64,000 nucleotides of DNA from SIG622 sp045604705. GTDB lineage: Bacteria > Bacillota > Clostridia > Oscillospirales > CAG-382. The stretch covers positions 1 through 64,000 of the forward strand of contig JAZUOO010000012.1 in the NCBI GenBank assembly GCA_045604705.1, given 5' to 3'. The notes under the pieces are model-generated. The model was not told the DNA's origin. It worked only from the letters and a program-made list of their open reading frames with translations, and did no database searches. Each line of letters opens with the position of its first letter. The first letter of the stretch is position 1. The position numbers were made by a program, and so were the translations under genes. Positions 33,101 through 41,226 of this stretch are shown here, piece after piece.

Positions 33101-34397
33101 AGAGGCAACTCTCAAAGCAGCTGATTTCAAAGTAAATGCTGATAACTTCACATACGATGGCGAAGCAAAGAAGGCTACAGTTTCTACAGAGCTTATCGGC
33201 GTAGGCACAATCTCTGTTACATTCAAGAAGAACGATATTACGGAAAATGCCCCCACTAATGCAGGTACATATGATGTATACGTAACAGTTGCAGCAGGTG
33301 ACAACTACGAAGCACTCAGCGAAACAAAGGTTGGTTCTTACACAATTAATAAGGCAACACTTCCCACTGAGGCATTCTCTGTAGAAAGAGTTGAAACAGT
33401 GTACGACGGCGATGATAAATCAGTTGTAGTAACTACAGCTAGTGGCTATACAGGTCTCGGTACAGCATCTGTAGTATATCATGAAGGCAGAACAGACGCA
33501 GGCGAATACGATGTTAAGGTAATGGTTACTGAAGGTGAAAACTACCTTGGTACAGATGAAAATGGTATACTCTTCGAGAATAAACTCTATATTGCTCAGG
33601 CAAAGGGCACAGTTACACTTCCTGACGTACCCGAAACTGCGTTTGTAGACACAATCATTTCAGGTAAGATTTTCGAAAGCGTTTGGAGTTATGTAGGTTC
33701 AGTTACAATAATCGAGGGTAACAACCCTGTTACAATCACAACCACAATTCTTGCATCCAATGCAAAAAACTATAACTACACTGAGGATTCTCAGACTCAA
33801 ACTTATACAATCACACCGAATGAAGAAACAGGTGACCTTGTCCTTACTAAGACTTACAATATAACAGGTAACTACGCAACAGGTAAGCTTACACTTAATG
33901 TAACAACTTCGAGTGCTCAAAACGGTGATATTAACGAAGATGATGTTACAATCACAATCAAGCCCGAAATCGGAGAAGTAATAACTCTCACTGCCGGAGA
34001 AGATTTCATAGAAAGTGGTAATACTATTACAGTATCTGAATTCGAGCTTAATGTAGGTAAGTACACAGTAACTATTAAGAAGCAAAGATACCTTGCATAT
34101 GTAGTAAATGTTACCATTGCTGAAGATGAAACGGAGCAAATAGCGATTACACTCCTTGCAGGTGATATTATTGGCGGCGAAGAGGGTAGCGAAGTTTTGG
34201 GTGATGACGTTATCGACATCGATGACTTCGTAATCGCACTCAGAGCTTTTGATCCGGAACTTGAGTACGAAACAAGTAAAGTAATGAAAGCAGCTGATAT
34301 TGATGAGAACGGTGTAAATAATGTTACCGACCTTAGCTACATTAAGGCAAACTTCACTAAAACAACAATTGATAACTGCACAGAAACTATAGAATAA
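30144..34397 (+). CDS. Giant secreted modular protein, cohesin-like N-terminus and dockerin-like C-terminus
   Basis: About 1417 residues from the ATG at 30144 (TTTGGAGGAC upstream). A signal peptide ending near ASA is followed by a cohesin-like domain (about 30-215), then roughly ten to twelve MBG/YDG-type beta-grasp modules that recur with the T-Y-D/N-G pattern (for example FTYDGEAKKATV and VYDGKVKTVTV) and NAGTYDV endings. A carboxypeptidase-regulatory-like sandwich (about 1245-1345) and a C-terminal dockerin-like pair of Ca-binding loops (VIDIDDFVIALRAF and ADIDENGVNNVTDLSY) complete it. It probably assembles on the cell surface. There is no catalytic domain, and the partner is unknown. 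Confidence 0.85.
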   Translation: MKYLNFKRPLAVILASLLIFSSVTFVASAQENEEPTTPVITYTFRGGSSEDNGTGDYVVEVLANGGLINTGYVELTYNTDLYSDAVFKFAENIKDASFYWNVENSDGTIGVGFMSAAGLSNEDAGLFADIENPSTNIAYIDADGEDLVKIGTFTFTFEDGNTYETAFTTLKAPTSKVAVADTKVIPHYTDSFSTKKLDAEIEETTMLVFTADDFDVSGTTTTYNGEPQSPTVTSDVADFTLALGEDELEEVTAADTYAIKVVDVSAKEGYYYYDADEIDLGKNFVIARGTDTIDAPVANPAEDVYIKDGFNPQTIKLSSTDWKVTDTDLLDAGEYQINVEFVGKLDENIDYTAGTGVTYDEENDKYTAKIAFEVTKAEGSVPAIVTPDAVPYNSEVAQTVTGYGITLENDWEFVDNTTELSIGENKDIAIKYVPEDVTNYTYEGYDEEHGYVPGTVTVTLNKATGTAPEAPVVVTDDQRRDSLDDVIKASDLVTTVGVWSYTDAELITGNNTITFTYKPADQDVVDYEGLENWNDTSKQFEYEVTVKVLAPYFDPKDIYPPENPAAVNFEEGKTFTAVDFALANGWTYADDSFEITSAGTTEDVKVLYAIPEGYDGLDPKYEYTVENNNIVYYVDLTVNKIPGTVVEPVVPETLIFDGENKNISKYVELATGWSFAEDKTLEYDGVNKIKVQYTADTKNYTWDGYDIEVADSNNGLISKTFDVTFIRKDLDTSIFPPVLVEGTNNKTFVEAGYKYSDFVIATKGWEYDTPDVPITEATTVPAKVKYEIGEDYKIPAGSEWEVEGDYIVANIALTVVKADLPTAAAVATPIDVPYDKNEKTVEVTPNEADYTGLGEISGISYVKVVDEDEIPVVGNPVNAGTYNVVVTFADGTNYNGGTITLEGYLTINKADVKKDVDFTVSDTSHVYDGKVKTVTVTKVNEEIGAPNVEYTGDVVNVGKYTFTVSGDATENYNGYTFEYTNGLEITEATLKAADFKVNADNFTYDGEAKKATVSTELIGVGTISVTFKKNDITENAPTNAGTYDVYVTVAAGDNYEALSETKVGSYTINKATLPTEAFSVERVETVYDGDDKSVVVTTASGYTGLGTASVVYHEGRTDAGEYDVKVMVTEGENYLGTDENGILFENKLYIAQAKGTVTLPDVPETAFVDTIISGKIFESVWSYVGSVTIIEGNNPVTITTTILASNAKNYNYTEDSQTQTYTITPNEETGDLVLTKTYNITGNYATGKLTLNVTTSSAQNGDINEDDVTITIKPEIGEVITLTAGEDFIESGNTITVSEFELNVGKYTVTIKKQRYLAYVVNVTIAEDETEQIAITLLAGDIIGGEEGSEVLGDDVIDIDDFVIALRAFDPELEYETSKVMKAADIDENGVNNVTDLSYIKANFTKTTIDNCTETIE

Positions 34398-34412
34398 TCT
34401 CTATAATTCACA

Positions 34413-34448
34413 AATCCGCACTCTTAACAGGGTGCGGATTACTTTACT
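34413..34448 (+). terminator. Terminator after the giant surface protein
   Basis: AATCCGCAC and GTGCGGATT arms form a 9-bp stem followed by a short T-rich tail. Confidence 0.8.
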
Positions 34449-34545
34449 TCTGAATTAGTATGATTTTCGGCGTTTTAGATGAGATACATCATCTTGCAGT
34501 TCAGCACAAGATTGTGTTCTAATTCCAACGCCGAGCCAAATGATG

Positions 34546-34588
34546 ATAAAAAGACCGCCCGAGCAGAATTTTTGTTACTCGGACGGTT
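34546..34588 (-). terminator. Terminator of the ACP operon
   Basis: Reading leftward, ACCGTCCGAG pairs CTCGGGCGGT around an AT-rich loop and is followed by CTTTTT. It ends the acyl-activating enzyme/ACP transcript. Confidence 0.8.
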
Positions 34589-34605
34589 AAAATTTTCTAT
34601 TCAAA

Positions 34606-34833
34606 TCAGACTGCAAGCTCTTCCATGTATTTAACTACATCCTCGACAGTCACAAAATCCTTTGCTCTTTCTTCGTCGATTTCAACGCTGAAAGTTTCCT
34701 CGCAGGCAAGTACAAGCTCGGAAAGCTCGATAGAATTCATGCCGAGATCATTAATAAGCTCTGCATCCAATTTTATCAATTCCTCCTTAATCTGCATTTC
34801 ATCAACAAGTATTTCTTTGAGTTTTTCAAACAT
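34606..34833 (-). CDS. Acyl carrier protein
   Basis: A 75-residue four-helix carrier. The phosphopantetheine-bearing Ser34 lies in LGMNSIELSEL, where the usual Asp-Ser-Leu is Asn-Ser-Ile. The helices EKLKEILVDEM and the acidic end EDVVKYMEEL are typical. The ATG at 34833 is preferred because GGAG lies 9 bases upstream. It lies 22 bases after an AMP-binding enzyme gene, which suggests that enzyme loads it. No other fatty-acid synthesis gene is nearby, so this is a dedicated carrier and probably not the housekeeping AcpP. Confidence 0.9.
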   Translation of the reverse strand: MFEKLKEILVDEMQIKEELIKLDAELINDLGMNSIELSELVLACEETFSVEIDEERAKDFVTVEDVVKYMEELAV

Positions 34834-34855
34834 AATGTTATTCTCCATTTCAAAT

Positions 34856-36559
34856 TTATTTCACAAGATACCTTTTAATCTTGCGTGAAGTTGTTTTCTC
34901 AAATTCGTTCTGACGTAATTCTATATTTCTGACCTGCTTGAAGCTCGGAAGCTTTTTATTCATTGTGTTAATGCTTGCCTTTATGCTGTCAGCAATAGTA
35001 TTTATGTCAGCATCCTTTTCAAATTTATCAAAAGCGGGGTATATGATTGCTGTAAGAACCACACTCTCACCGTCTTTTCTGCCTACAACAACAGATTCCG
35101 CAATTGTATCGATGTTTGTTAAATATTCTTCAATTTCCTCGGGAAATACATTTTTACCGTTTTCCAGTACGATTACGCTTTTCTTGCGTCCTGTTATGTA
35201 TATATATCCGTCTTTATCCATATACCCAACATCACCTGTACGGAAATAACCGTCGTCTGTGAAAACTTCCTTTGTTGCTTCCTCATTCTTGTAATAGCCG
35301 AGCATTACGTTGTCGCCCTTAACGAGGATTTCACCCTCAATAAATCCCTGACCGTTTGTGGAAGTACCGTCAATCTTAGCTTCGCACGAAGGAACAGTTG
35401 GACCAACGGAACCCCTCTTCGGTGCTGTAAAAGGATTTACGGAAATAAGAGGAGAACACTCGGTTATGCCGTATCCTTCGTAAATGTTAACACCGAATTT
35501 TTCAAATGTGTCTGCAAACTCAGGATTAAGAGCAGCACCACCACAAATAATTTTGCTGAGTCTACCGCCAAATGCGTCAAGCACTTGACCGAAAAGTTTT
35601 TTTCTTATGTCTATTTTAAACTTACGAAGTCCGCTGCTAAGTGTCATTCCAAACTTCATTTTCTTCAGCTGCCCGGTCTTTTTTGCTTCATCCATTATTT
35701 TTTTATACATCGTATTAACGAATAAAGGAACGAGCACAAGACCTGTGGGCTTAAAGAGCTTGAAATTCCTTAAAACATATTTAAGACTGTCATTAATACA
35801 AACAGTAGCTCCGAGAGAAAGAGCAGCAATCATAACTGCAAGCTCATAGGTATGGTGAAGGGGGAGTACGGAAACGATAACGTCTTCCTTTGAGAAATCA
35901 ACTGTTGCCACAGCGGAATTAACACAAGAAATGACATTTTTTTCCGAAAGCATAACACACTTACTTGTTCCCGTTGTACCGGAAGTAAAAAGCATTTCTC
36001 TCATTTCATCCGAAACAGTGTAATCCGAGGGGGTGTAACCTTCCGAAACTGTTTCTTTACCGCTTTTTAAGACATCTTTGTAAAGTATAACATTTTTACA
36101 AGCAAGCAATTCATCGTCATCACAGTCTATCGGAATAAATAGCATATCATTCTGTGAGTTAAGGATTTTATCTTTGAATTTTCCACAGAAGCTCTTTGTG
36201 AAAACAATTGCATTAGCATCGCTGATCGAGAGGAAGCTAAACAACTCTTCCACGGCAAGCTCTTTATCCAACGGTACCGAAACGCTTCCGATGGAAAGGG
36301 TAGCTATGTAAGTCATGACCCATTCGGGACAACTCTCGCCTACAATCGCAATTCTTTTTCCCTTTAGATGCATCGAAGTAAATGCAGCGCCTAAAGCGAT
36401 ACTGTTTGTCGAAAGCTCTGTATATGAGATTTCCTTGATATTTTTCTTTGCATCATAAAACTTGAAAGCTGTTTTATCGCCGTGTTTGTCCTTAATGTTG
36501 ATACAAAAACGCAATATAGAATCTATAGGTTCGTAGTTCGGATTTATAATTTTGGTCAT
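34856..36559 (-). CDS. AMP-dependent acyl-CoA/acyl-ACP synthetase
   Basis: A 567-residue ANL-family adenylating enzyme. The phosphate-binding loop LFTSGTTGTSKCVML lies near residue 190, GYGITECSPLISVN near 360, and the hinge and catalytic lysine region (YFRTGDVGYMDKDGYIYITGR, with a C-terminal K in TSRKIKR) follow. The pattern fits long-chain acyl-CoA synthetases. Its immediate pairing with an ACP gene suggests acyl-ACP formation, for example in lipid recycling or a small biosynthetic route. The ATG at 36559 has AAAGGATC upstream. Confidence 0.9.
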   Translation of the reverse strand: MTKIINPNYEPIDSILRFCINIKDKHGDKTAFKFYDAKKNIKEISYTELSTNSIALGAAFTSMHLKGKRIAIVGESCPEWVMTYIATLSIGSVSVPLDKELAVEELFSFLSISDANAIVFTKSFCGKFKDKILNSQNDMLFIPIDCDDDELLACKNVILYKDVLKSGKETVSEGYTPSDYTVSDEMREMLFTSGTTGTSKCVMLSEKNVISCVNSAVATVDFSKEDVIVSVLPLHHTYELAVMIAALSLGATVCINDSLKYVLRNFKLFKPTGLVLVPLFVNTMYKKIMDEAKKTGQLKKMKFGMTLSSGLRKFKIDIRKKLFGQVLDAFGGRLSKIICGGAALNPEFADTFEKFGVNIYEGYGITECSPLISVNPFTAPKRGSVGPTVPSCEAKIDGTSTNGQGFIEGEILVKGDNVMLGYYKNEEATKEVFTDDGYFRTGDVGYMDKDGYIYITGRKKSVIVLENGKNVFPEEIEEYLTNIDTIAESVVVGRKDGESVVLTAIIYPAFDKFEKDADINTIADSIKASINTMNKKLPSFKQVRNIELRQNEFEKTTSRKIKRYLVK

Positions 36560-36755
36560 ATGTTGATCCTTTCGGAAACTCAGCACAATACGTGCGAACT
36601 ATTAATTACACCTCATCTTTTTGAACTAAGGTAATTTTACCATATTTATTATACTCATAAATTAATCTTTGTCAAGTGTAGAAGAATGATAAAATTATTA
36701 ATATATAATTAAAAGATGAAATCTTTGGTATATATATCAAAGCTGAACCATTTAA

Positions 36756-37163
36756 TCAATTCTCTTCAAAGAACTCAATAAGCTCTCCGTCGGGGCCTTT
36801 AACAAACGCAAGAACGCAAGGAATAGGCGGATCTGCAGGAAGAGATTTATTTTCCGGAACCATGTGTGATTCACATCCGTAAGCAATAGCTTTGTCATAC
36901 CAATGTTTTGCATTATCTACTCTGAAAGCAAAATGAATTACATTTCCTGCTTCCTCGTCATACATTGTTCTGGGAGATGCAGAAGAGAAAAGTTCTATCA
37001 TATTTCCGTTACCACACTGAAGTAAAGAAATCGTTTTTTTGCCGTCTTTTGATTTCCAGCGCCTATATTCTGTAAATTCAAGACATTCCGTATAAAACTT
37101 GTATGATTTTTCAAAATCGCTTACATTAAGTGCTATATGGTGAAAACCGTTGATTTTTTCCAT
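36756..37163 (-). CDS. VOC family protein (glyoxalase/bleomycin-resistance fold)
   Basis: A 135-residue vicinal-oxygen-chelate protein with two beta-alpha-beta-beta-beta units. Candidate metal ligands are His8 (GFHHIALNVSDF), Glu55 (NMIELFS), His75 (VIHFAFRV) and Glu near 128 (DGELIEFFE), so the metal site appears complete. It resembles lactoylglutathione-lyase-like proteins, but the substrate cannot be told. Confidence 0.85.
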   Translation of the reverse strand: MEKINGFHHIALNVSDFEKSYKFYTECLEFTEYRRWKSKDGKKTISLLQCGNGNMIELFSSASPRTMYDEEAGNVIHFAFRVDNAKHWYDKAIAYGCESHMVPENKSLPADPPIPCVLAFVKGPDGELIEFFEEN

Positions 37164-37292
37164 GATAAATTCCCTTCGTGTATTTAAAATTTAATTACCG
37201 AATATACTATACTACATTTTTAAGTAAAAATCAAGTATATACAATTAATAATATTATATATGTGTACATTTCTTGACAAAGCGAGGTATAAT

Positions 37293-38318
37293 ATGAAAAC
37301 AAATCTTATTACGGACAGCTTATCAAATAGCTCCAATATCGGTTATACTCCAAATCAGGTAAGAACGGCATATACCCTCTCACAAAGGAGTAGAGGAGAA
37401 GGTGTTTCAGTTGCTGTAATTGATTTTTTAGGGAATATATATCTTCAAAATAATCTTGATATTTTTTCAAATGAATTCGGACTTCCAAGAATTCAACTTC
37501 AATTTATTGGAGAAACACCTCGAAATTCAAGATTTGATTTTTCTGCATATATCGAACCGAGCGCCGACACGCAGTGGGTTCATGCAATCTCGCCCCGGGC
37601 ACAACTGAAAGTGATACGAGCAACCCAATATAGCATCGAGGGTGCAATGGAGGCTATCAAACAAGCTTTGGAACAAAATTGTGACATAATACTCCAAACT
37701 TTTCAGGCACCGTTTGATGAGTCATATGTTAAATATGAAAGTATTTATAGTTCAAATGCTGTCTTTGTAAGCTCGGCAGGAGATTACGGAGCAGGGGCGT
37801 TTTTCCCATCTTGCTTTACGACTTGTATTTCTGTCGGCGGCACGTCGTTACAGCTTAACTTAAATGGTAACAGAATTAGCGAAGAAACAGTGTGGAACGG
37901 CACGGGTGGCGGAATATGTACATATTTCGAGATACCCGACTACCAGAAAAAATTCTATGATATTGAATCACAAACATCGGGGCATAGGGGGGTACCGGAT
38001 ATATCTTTCCTTGCGGACCCAAATACAGGCTATTCGGTATATCATTCTTCCGTATCAGATTCATTCGGATGGTATAAAGCCGGTGGTACAAGTATAGGAG
38101 CATCCGTTGTTGCAGGAATTCTCGCGAATATGCTTTCCTATACGAATATAAACGATAAAAGAAGTGTACTTCCGATGTTGTACAGTCTTGCAGGTGAATA
38201 TTCGTATAAAAATGAATATAATAAATTTAAAGATATTACAACGGGAGGCAACAATATGTTTCAGGCAAGAGTTGGATATGATTTATGCACCGGTCTCGGA
38301 TCGCTTATTAATCTGTAG
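37293..38318 (+). CDS. S53 family (sedolisin-type) serine-carboxyl peptidase without signal peptide
   Basis: A 341-residue peptidase with the sedolisin catalytic set in place: Glu88 and Asp92 (EPSADTQWVH), oxyanion Asp164 (SSAGDYGAG) and nucleophile Ser267 (AGGTSIGAS). The Ca-site segment FKDITTGGN lies near the end. Sedolisins normally have a signal peptide and a long pro-domain and work in acid; here both are absent, so it is probably cytoplasmic or a dedicated processing enzyme. The ATG at 37293 has GAGG 6 bases upstream. It stands alone between divergent and convergent neighbours. Confidence 0.88.
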   Translation: MKTNLITDSLSNSSNIGYTPNQVRTAYTLSQRSRGEGVSVAVIDFLGNIYLQNNLDIFSNEFGLPRIQLQFIGETPRNSRFDFSAYIEPSADTQWVHAISPRAQLKVIRATQYSIEGAMEAIKQALEQNCDIILQTFQAPFDESYVKYESIYSSNAVFVSSAGDYGAGAFFPSCFTTCISVGGTSLQLNLNGNRISEETVWNGTGGGICTYFEIPDYQKKFYDIESQTSGHRGVPDISFLADPNTGYSVYHSSVSDSFGWYKAGGTSIGASVVAGILANMLSYTNINDKRSVLPMLYSLAGEYSYKNEYNKFKDITTGGNNMFQARVGYDLCTGLGSLINL

Positions 38319-39396
38319 TAAATTCAAAAATAAAATCAGTGTCCCAACCGGGAATGTATTTCAAATGCCTCATATAAAGCCTGTATTTGTTGTTTATTTT
38401 ACTTACGACTTCAGGAATGCTGAAATAATCCTCATTTCTGTGATAAGCTGCAACTTTTAGGCACGGTGAATACTTTCTTATTGTCTGTGAAAGTCCCTGC
38501 AGTACTTTTATGTCCGATCCTTCGGCGTCAATTTTAATAAAACCTACTTGGTCATCTATATAATTATCAACCTTTACCGCTTGTATTTCGGTGAATTTAT
38601 CTGGCGATTTACTTTTATCTGTAGAGCCTGCTCTTCCAGAGTTGGAATAGAACTTAATTATTTCGTTATTATTCCAAGCGGCGCAATTATAACACTTACA
38701 ATTAATCTGCTGCGACTCAAATCTTTTAATCATTTTATTGAAGTTCTTTTTATCAGGCTCAAAGGCATATAGATTCATATCTTTTCCGAAAGTTTTTGTG
38801 TATTTTTCAACGGTATCTCCCGTATAAGCGCCAATATCAACATAATTTTTATTACTAATAATTAATTTTATTAAACTATCTTCTTCATTTTCGGAGGTTT
38901 CACAAGCGCTAAGGTAATCGATTTTACCTGTTAATTTAAATGCAATTGTCGAAACAAAAGTTGTTTTTGAAAGTTCGTCTGAAAGAGTAAGATAAACCGT
39001 CTCCAATCTTGATTTATTCAAATTAAAGTATTCAAGATCAAAAAGTCCGGCTCCGAATACAGGAACATCCGGGGCGTAAAGCTCTCTTTCGGAAGCGATA
39101 CTGTAAATAGTATTTAGCACTTCGTCTCTTTGAGTTGCAAATGAAACAATAACTATAAAATCCTCCAACTCATTACAAAAGTCGATATATTTTTTTACTT
39201 TGAATCCTCTGAACACCCTATCTCTTGCAAAGTCGTCACTTGCAAATATGCCGTAAAGTTTTATACATTTTGCATCAAGAACATCGATAATTTTATCTGC
39301 ACCGTTTCCTGTACCGTACATGACGATCTTTTTATCTGTCGATGAAAGATATGTCCAAAGATCTTGCTTTATGTCCGACAACTGTTTGAAATTCAT
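38308..39396 (-). CDS. FkbM family methyltransferase
   Basis: A 362-residue protein. Residues about 1-150 form an N-terminal Rossmann-like region (KKIVMYGTGNGADKII) and residues 185-350 the FkbM SAM-dependent methyltransferase (YVDIGAYTGDTVEKY, LYAFEPDKKNFNKM, GFIKIDAEGSDIKVLQG). FkbM proteins O-methylate sugars and polyketides. Here a sugar or glycan substrate is a fair guess from the two-domain layout. The ATG at 39396 follows AGGAAAGGAAA. It overlaps the convergent S53 gene's end by 11 bases. Confidence 0.85.
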   Translation of the reverse strand: MNFKQLSDIKQDLWTYLSSTDKKIVMYGTGNGADKIIDVLDAKCIKLYGIFASDDFARDRVFRGFKVKKYIDFCNELEDFIVIVSFATQRDEVLNTIYSIASERELYAPDVPVFGAGLFDLEYFNLNKSRLETVYLTLSDELSKTTFVSTIAFKLTGKIDYLSACETSENEEDSLIKLIISNKNYVDIGAYTGDTVEKYTKTFGKDMNLYAFEPDKKNFNKMIKRFESQQINCKCYNCAAWNNNEIIKFYSNSGRAGSTDKSKSPDKFTEIQAVKVDNYIDDQVGFIKIDAEGSDIKVLQGLSQTIRKYSPCLKVAAYHRNEDYFSIPEVVSKINNKYRLYMRHLKYIPGWDTDFIFEFTTD

Positions 39397-39667
39397 TTTA
39401 GTTTCCTTTCCTGGAAATTTTCTTGAATGTATTATACATCTATAATGTGACATTATAAAGTACAATGTGATTAAATAATTACAAAATAATTTCATATTTA
39501 GCATTTTTTACACTTGAAATACATTAAACGATATGATATAATTAATCAAATAAAAAATATCAGCCAAATGCGATATGCTTGTTGTTTGATTGTTAAAATG
39601 GAAGAAGTTGTTGCACCTGGACAGACATATTTTGCAATACAAACTTGACACGAGTATAGTAAGATTG
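39397..39667. other. Intergenic region before the ACT-MBL gene
   Basis: About 270 bases, AT-rich. A TTACACTT...TATAATT stretch near 39508-39541 may be a promoter. It ends in the shared leader at 39668-39692. Nothing else is recognised. Confidence 0.35.
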
Positions 39668-39692
39668 TCGAATTTTGGCGAAAGCGAGGAAG
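39668..39692 (+). repeat. Shared 5' leader, intact copy
   Basis: The 16-base sequence TCGAATTTTGGCGAAA (39668-39683) is followed by GCGAGGAAG, the ribosome binding site of the ACT-MBL gene. The same 16 bases recur at 41211-41226, and GAGGAAG recurs at 41684-41690, on either side of the DUF559 element. The preceding TATAGTAAG is also shared with repeat R2. Confidence 0.85.
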
Positions 39693-39696
39693 ATGA

Positions 39697-41133
39697 ATGA
39701 AAAAAACATATATAACATCAATGCCAAACCATATTGGCGCATTTTTAAAAGCGAGCAAGTGCTTTTCGGCGTTAGGAATTAACATTACTCGTGTAAGTTA
39801 CAATAAGGCTGTAGATTCGCATATGCTGTTTATAGATGCAGAAGGAACAGAGGAACAGCTGAAAAAAGCAGATAGTGAACTTGAAAAGATTGGTTATCTT
39901 CAAAATAATAACTCAGAAACAAGCATTGTTTTATTGGAGCTTTGTCTGAAGGATGTTCCAGGTAGTGTTACGGATGTTTTGACTATCATTAACAAATTTA
40001 ACTTTAATATATCATATATAAGTTCACAAGAGAATGGAACAAATTATCAGTATTTTAAGATGGGGTTGCATGTTGATGATCCGCAAAATATATCTGAATT
40101 TTTAAAGGAAGTAGAAAAAATATGCAAAGTTAGGATGATAGACTATAACAGCTCAGAGAAGGTTTATGATAACAGTATTTTTTACAATACATATGTTATG
40201 GGCCTGGCTCAGATTATGGGTTTAACCGCTGATATAAGCAAAGAGCTGTTAGTACATGTAAATCTTGCTATGCAGACTTTGGACGAACAGGGTTTGTCGC
40301 CATATCGCACCTTTGATAGTATCAGCAAGTTTGCAGAACTGCTTGGTGCTTCAAAAGGAAGGAATTTTTCTCCACGTATAACCAAACACAAAATTACTGA
40401 AAAAACCGAGATAATATTGATAGAACCTCCTTGCGGAAGTAATACAATCATTATAAACAGCGACAGAAAATATTTGTTTATAGACAGCGGTTATGCTTGC
40501 TATAAAGAAGAAATGCTAAGCGTATTTAAAGAGATTATACCTGAATTTGATGAAATTAAAAAAACAATACTTATAACGCATGCCGATGTTGACCATTGCG
40601 GACTATTGCCACTGTTTGATGAGGTTATTGCAAGTCATAAAACCGCAATGTGCTTAAACAAAGAACATGATGGAAAAAATGGATACAGGGAGGAAAATGC
40701 CCTGCATAAGCCTTATATTAATATTTGTAAATTACTCACCTCATACAAAACTGTAAATCCTGACAAGGTTACAATATTGTGGGATGATGTGGAAAATCCA
40801 GAAGAACCTCTTACTCAAATTGGTTTTTTCGATTTCGGAGAACTCCATTTTGAAGTGTATGAGGGGCAAGGCGGACATCTTCCCGGAGAAATAGTTCTTA
40901 TTGACTATCGAAATCATATTGCAATTACCGGGGATATTTATATTAATGTTCACGGATTAACACAGGAACAGGCAGAATACAACCAATATGCTCCTATACT
41001 TATGACATCTGTTGATACCAATTCTGAGCTTTGCGCAGAAGAACGAAAGGCAATAATGCAGAGATTGGGTGTAGGAAAATGGCAAATTTATGGGGCGCAT
41101 GGATTTAAAAAGGACTATACAGTTAATGTATGA
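39697..41133 (+). CDS. Two ACT-like domains fused to a metallo-beta-lactamase-fold hydrolase
   Basis: A 478-residue protein. Residues 1-70 and 75-150 form two ACT-like beta-alpha-beta modules (SIVLLELCLKDVPGSVTDVL is a classic ACT opening). A helical linker (150-225) leads to a metallo-beta-lactamase-fold domain (230-478) with ILITHADVDHCGLLP and a downstream ITGDIYINVHG; the His-x-Asp-x-Asp-His pattern is close to canonical, ITHADVDHCG. ACT domains sense amino acids or small ligands, so this may be a ligand-gated hydrolase. It is the first gene of a repeat-punctuated accessory stretch. Confidence 0.8.
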   Translation: MKKTYITSMPNHIGAFLKASKCFSALGINITRVSYNKAVDSHMLFIDAEGTEEQLKKADSELEKIGYLQNNNSETSIVLLELCLKDVPGSVTDVLTIINKFNFNISYISSQENGTNYQYFKMGLHVDDPQNISEFLKEVEKICKVRMIDYNSSEKVYDNSIFYNTYVMGLAQIMGLTADISKELLVHVNLAMQTLDEQGLSPYRTFDSISKFAELLGASKGRNFSPRITKHKITEKTEIILIEPPCGSNTIIINSDRKYLFIDSGYACYKEEMLSVFKEIIPEFDEIKKTILITHADVDHCGLLPLFDEVIASHKTAMCLNKEHDGKNGYREENALHKPYINICKLLTSYKTVNPDKVTILWDDVENPEEPLTQIGFFDFGELHFEVYEGQGGHLPGEIVLIDYRNHIAITGDIYINVHGLTQEQAEYNQYAPILMTSVDTNSELCAEERKAIMQRLGVGKWQIYGAHGFKKDYTVNV

Positions 41134-41210
41134 TTTTGCTGCTCTGCTTAACACGAGCCTGATGCTAAAAACATTGGCATCTAGATTATACAGTCTTTAT
41201 ATAAGGAATA
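41134..41210 (+). repeat. Repeat R1, after the ACT-MBL gene
   Basis: Begins right after the stop codon. Its core (41175-41201) is 26/27 identical to bases 42129-42155 of R2. The left part contains GCTTAAC. The right part runs into the shared leader at 41211-41226, where the DUF559 element begins. Confidence 0.8.
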
Positions 41211-41226
41211 TCGAATTTTGGCGAAA
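41211..41226 (+). repeat. Shared 5' leader, second copy, interrupted
   Basis: TCGAATTTTGGCGAAA, identical to 39668-39683. The expected continuation GAGGAAG appears only after the DUF559 element, at 41684-41690, directly upstream of the next gene. Confidence 0.85.

Noticed and set aside
33699..34139. Minus-strand Cys-rich frame inside the giant surface protein
   Set aside because: Shadow frame produced by ACA/GTA-rich codons; no start signal.
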